Shown: in pieces, positions 34,276 to 36,445 of the stretch
Layout: each line of letters starts with the position of its first letter
Numbering within the stretch: position 1 is the first letter of the stretch
Assembly (NCBI RefSeq): GCF_000425405.1
Contig: NZ_AUDJ01000042.1
Coordinates: 1-36,445 of the forward strand
Source: Ferrimonas kyonanensis DSM 18153
GTDB taxonomy: Bacteria; Pseudomonadota; Gammaproteobacteria; Enterobacterales; Shewanellaceae
Direction of reading: 5' to 3'
DNA length: 36,445 nt
Translations under genes and position numbers: made by a program
Notes under the pieces: model-generated
What the model was told of the DNA's origin: nothing
Databases searched by the model: none
Seen by the model: the letters and a program-made list of their open reading frames with translations, nothing else

Positions 34276-35745
34276 ATGAGGCAGCGGATGAGAGAAGTAG
34301 AATTCAGAACCATTGACCGCTTGTTTATCAAGCTGACATTGAATGAGAAGTTTTGGCTGCTGTTTCTGATGGCAGCACTGGCTGTAATGGGGATGGCCAC
34401 CAATCATTATCTCGATGCCCGGTTGCAGGCCCAGTTGCAGTCTGAACAAGTGGTTCAGGCACGATTGGCGGGCGTGGTATCCGTGTTAAACGAACTGCCG
34501 GCAGACAGTGATGCTCGAAGCCGGTTGATGGCCCGTGAGGGGATTCAGCTGGTTCCCGCTCCCACAGCCACCGAGCGTCGCGGCGATCGCATTACGGTCA
34601 GCCAGCCCTTTGATGGTGGTGCGGCCTCCCTCACAGTGACTGCACCCGAGGCCGAAGCTCAGGCTCGTAGTGAGGCATTGTCGAGCCTGGGATTGACCAC
34701 CTTATGGCTGCTTCCTCTGGCGCTGTTGTGTTACTGGCTGGCGACCTTCCTCGGAGGCGCGTTGTGGGTGATGAATCAGGCCATTAACCGTCTGGCGGAC
34801 GGTGATTTGACCTCTCGATTGGGTTTTCATGTGGGCCGAGAGGAGTTCGGCATCATCGGTCATGGCTTGGATCGGACCATGGACACCATCAGTGAGTTGG
34901 TGGGTACGGTGAAAAGCAGTTCGGCGACTCTGAATCAGACTGCCTCCGGTTTCCGCCAGGACAGCCAGAACAACGAAAGCCAGATCAATCAGCAGTACAG
35001 CTCCTTGGATTCGGTGGCCACGGCCATGGAGGAGATGAGTGCTACCGCCAAGGATATTTCCAACCTGGCCCAGAAAACTTCGGCACAGCTGGAGCAGGAT
35101 GGTGCCATGGTGGAGCAGAGCAATCAGAAAGTGCAGAACGCCATCATCGAAACCACTGAGCTGGCGGACAAGACCGATGCGGCATCGGTAACGGTCAATA
35201 ATCTCAATGCCAAGGCCACCGAGATTAACGAAGTGATTACCACCATTAATGCCATCTCCGAGCAGACCAATTTGTTGGCGCTGAATGCGGCTATCGAGGC
35301 GGCTCGAGCCGGTGAACAGGGACGGGGCTTCGCGGTGGTGGCCGACGAGGTACGTACTCTGGCTTCCCGAACACAGCAGGCCACGGTCGAGATTCAGATG
35401 ATGATCGATAAGTTGCAGACCGAAACTCAGGGCATCTCTGAGATCACTTCTCATACCCTGAAGCAGGCCCATCAGAGCCGAGAACTGATCAATGAGATTG
35501 GTCAGGACGTGACCGCCATTGCCGACTCGGCCAAGGCGGTGATGGACATGAGTGCTCAGATTGTCAGTGCGGTTGAGCAGCAGACGGCGGCGGCCAACGA
35601 CATCGCTTCGGAGTTGTATGATATTCGCGGTCAGTCCAATGCCATACGCAACAGCTCAGAGCAATCGGCGGTCAGCGTTCAGGAGTTGTTTGATAGCTCT
35701 CAGTCTCTTGGGCAGATTTTGCATAAGTATCGCACCGCCGAATAG
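34276..35745 (+). CDS. Methyl-accepting chemotaxis protein with small periplasmic domain
   Basis: The 489-residue chemoreceptor has a transmembrane helix at about 27-44, a short periplasmic region of about 90 residues, a second membrane helix (about 140-165), HAMP and a signalling domain with [40 protein letters not shown]. The sensor is too small for a double Cache domain and I do not recognise its type. AAGG lies four bases before ATG 34276; ATG 34288 is an alternative with AGG six bases upstream. There is no CheR pentapeptide. It is a single-gene unit with a sigma-28-type promoter and a terminator at 35776. Confidence 0.93.
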   Translation: MRQRMREVEFRTIDRLFIKLTLNEKFWLLFLMAALAVMGMATNHYLDARLQAQLQSEQVVQARLAGVVSVLNELPADSDARSRLMAREGIQLVPAPTATERRGDRITVSQPFDGGAASLTVTAPEAEAQARSEALSSLGLTTLWLLPLALLCYWLATFLGGALWVMNQAINRLADGDLTSRLGFHVGREEFGIIGHGLDRTMDTISELVGTVKSSSATLNQTASGFRQDSQNNESQINQQYSSLDSVATAMEEMSATAKDISNLAQKTSAQLEQDGAMVEQSNQKVQNAIIETTELADKTDAASVTVNNLNAKATEINEVITTINAISEQTNLLALNAAIEAARAGEQGRGFAVVADEVRTLASRTQQATVEIQMMIDKLQTETQGISEITSHTLKQAHQSRELINEIGQDVTAIADSAKAVMDMSAQIVSAVEQQTAAANDIASELYDIRGQSNAIRNSSEQSAVSVQELFDSSQSLGQILHKYRTAE

Positions 35746-35775
35746 AGTTAACACTGGACCAAAGCAACATCATTG

Positions 35776-35800
35776 AAGGGGAGGTGACTCCCCTTTTGTT
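35776..35800 (+). terminator. Rho-independent terminator
   Basis: AAGGGGAG (35776-35783) pairs with CTCCCCTT (35788-35795) around GTGA, followed by TTGTT. It ends the chemoreceptor transcript. Confidence 0.85.
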
Positions 35801-35859
35801 TGCCTGGGACCTGGCGGCGCTGTACCCTGCGCAGAGTTCCTAGAAACAGGTCAAAAACG

Positions 35860-36303
35860 ATGAAGATATGGGTTGATGCCGATGCCTGCCCGGTGGTGAT
35901 TAAAGAGATTCTGTTTCGCGCCGCCGAACGCACGCAAGTGCACACCAAGCTGGTGGCTAACCACGCCATGCGGACACCGCCGTCGCAGTACATCAGTGCC
36001 ATGGTGGTCCCCGCAGGCTTTGATGTGGCGGATAATGAGATTGTGAAACTCACTGAGGCGGGGGATCTGGTGATCACCAGTGATATTCCGCTGGCGGCCG
36101 AAGTGATTGAGAAAGGAGCCTTGGCGCTAAGTCCTCGGGGGGAGTTGTACACCACCAGCAATATTCGCTCACGGCTGAACATGCGTGATTTTATGGATAC
36201 CATGCGTGCCAGTGGTGTGGATACAGGCGGGCCGCCGCCTCTGAGCCAACAGGACCGCCAAGCATTTGCCAATCATTTGGATCGCATCCTGGCCCAACGT
36301 TGA
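35860..36303 (+). CDS. yaiI: UPF0178 (YaiI/YqxD) family protein
   Basis: The 147-residue protein starts [18 protein letters not shown], the hallmark of the UPF0178/DUF188 family (about 150 residues), whose fold is related to PIN/NYN-like nucleases. Conserved acidic residues appear in WVDADACP, at ADNEIV and in VITSDIPLA, consistent with a metal site, but the biochemical role is not established. The frame is open upstream to 35800, but conserved sequence begins at ATG 35860, with AGG nine bases before. It stands alone after the chemoreceptor terminator. Confidence 0.93.
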   Translation: MKIWVDADACPVVIKEILFRAAERTQVHTKLVANHAMRTPPSQYISAMVVPAGFDVADNEIVKLTEAGDLVITSDIPLAAEVIEKGALALSPRGELYTTSNIRSRLNMRDFMDTMRASGVDTGGPPPLSQQDRQAFANHLDRILAQR

Positions 36304-36318
36304 TGGTTTAAGCGCCCT

Positions 36319-36405
36319 GTCGTGCCCGCGAACGCGGGTAGCCAGTAGCTTTTTTGCACTTACTTAAAATCAAAGCCACTAGGCCCTCGCGTTCGCAAGG
36401 GCGAC
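36319..36405. repeat. Complete dispersed palindromic repeat, copy B
   Basis: This 87-base copy (GTCGTGCCCGCGAACGCGGG ... CTCGCGTTCGCAAGGGCGAC) is in the same orientation as the copy at 193-275, with the same arm order and an inner TAGCTTTT / CAAAGCCACTA pairing. Similarity to copy A continues to the window edge. It follows the yaiI-family stop codon by 16 bases. Confidence 0.8.
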
Positions 36406-36445
36406 ACGATGAGGGTTAGGTGTTGGCGGCGGTAGTGGTGGCCGC

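Overview
The window looks like chromosome from a marine gammaproteobacterium of the Shewanella/Ferrimonas type (Alteromonadales). This rests on the eight-gene hisG-D-C-B-H-A-F-IE operon with fused hisB and hisIE, the yoaA-tsaB and fadD-rnd pairs, rimO, a yaiI-family gene, several chemoreceptors, and a split-borosin locus of the type first described in Shewanella oneidensis. Organism assignment is inference; no rRNA or tRNA gene was seen.

Layout. 1-405: cluster of dispersed palindromic repeats; another copy lies at the right edge (36319 on). 406-727: an 83-residue orphan gene behind a textbook Fur-controlled promoter. 728-1919: AT-rich DNA, an 88-residue orphan gene and a terminator. 1810-5201: the most interesting locus, a split borosin RiPP system. 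It has a LigA-like precursor peptide gene (1920-2135), a membrane sensor diguanylate cyclase (2147-3970), a SonM-like peptide backbone alpha-N-methyltransferase (4040-4852) and a decayed second precursor with an in-frame TAG (4922-5155), closed by a bidirectional terminator. 5224-12410: the histidine operon on the minus strand, with a His-rich leader peptide and classical attenuator.

12590-17398: yoaA, tsaB, a small unknown gene, an exported SAM-methyltransferase-fold protein and an alpha/beta hydrolase. 17565-22351: two FadD-type acyl-CoA ligases flanking rnd, with a CRP-like site before the second. 22688-24598: a chemoreceptor carrying the dCache amino-acid-binding signature. 24640-28543: an unknown protein, an AraC-type regulator and rimO with a strong promoter. 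29051-32274: a three-gene operon of exported proteins (DNase I-fold enzyme, carbohydrate-binding-module-like protein, Ser hydrolase). 32481-33935: a beta-CASP RNA-processing MBL protein. 34276-35745: a second chemoreceptor behind a sigma-28-like promoter and a CRP-like site. 35860-36303: a yaiI-family gene.

How the parts work together. The his genes form one translationally coupled unit controlled by attenuation. In the borosin locus, the methyltransferase is expected to bind the helical leader of the precursor and methylate backbone amides near its C-terminus. The tightly linked cyclase suggests a tie to c-di-GMP signalling, which is inference. The exported trio looks like a nutrient-scavenging or surface-polymer set, and the two chemoreceptors feed the flagellar chemotaxis pathway.
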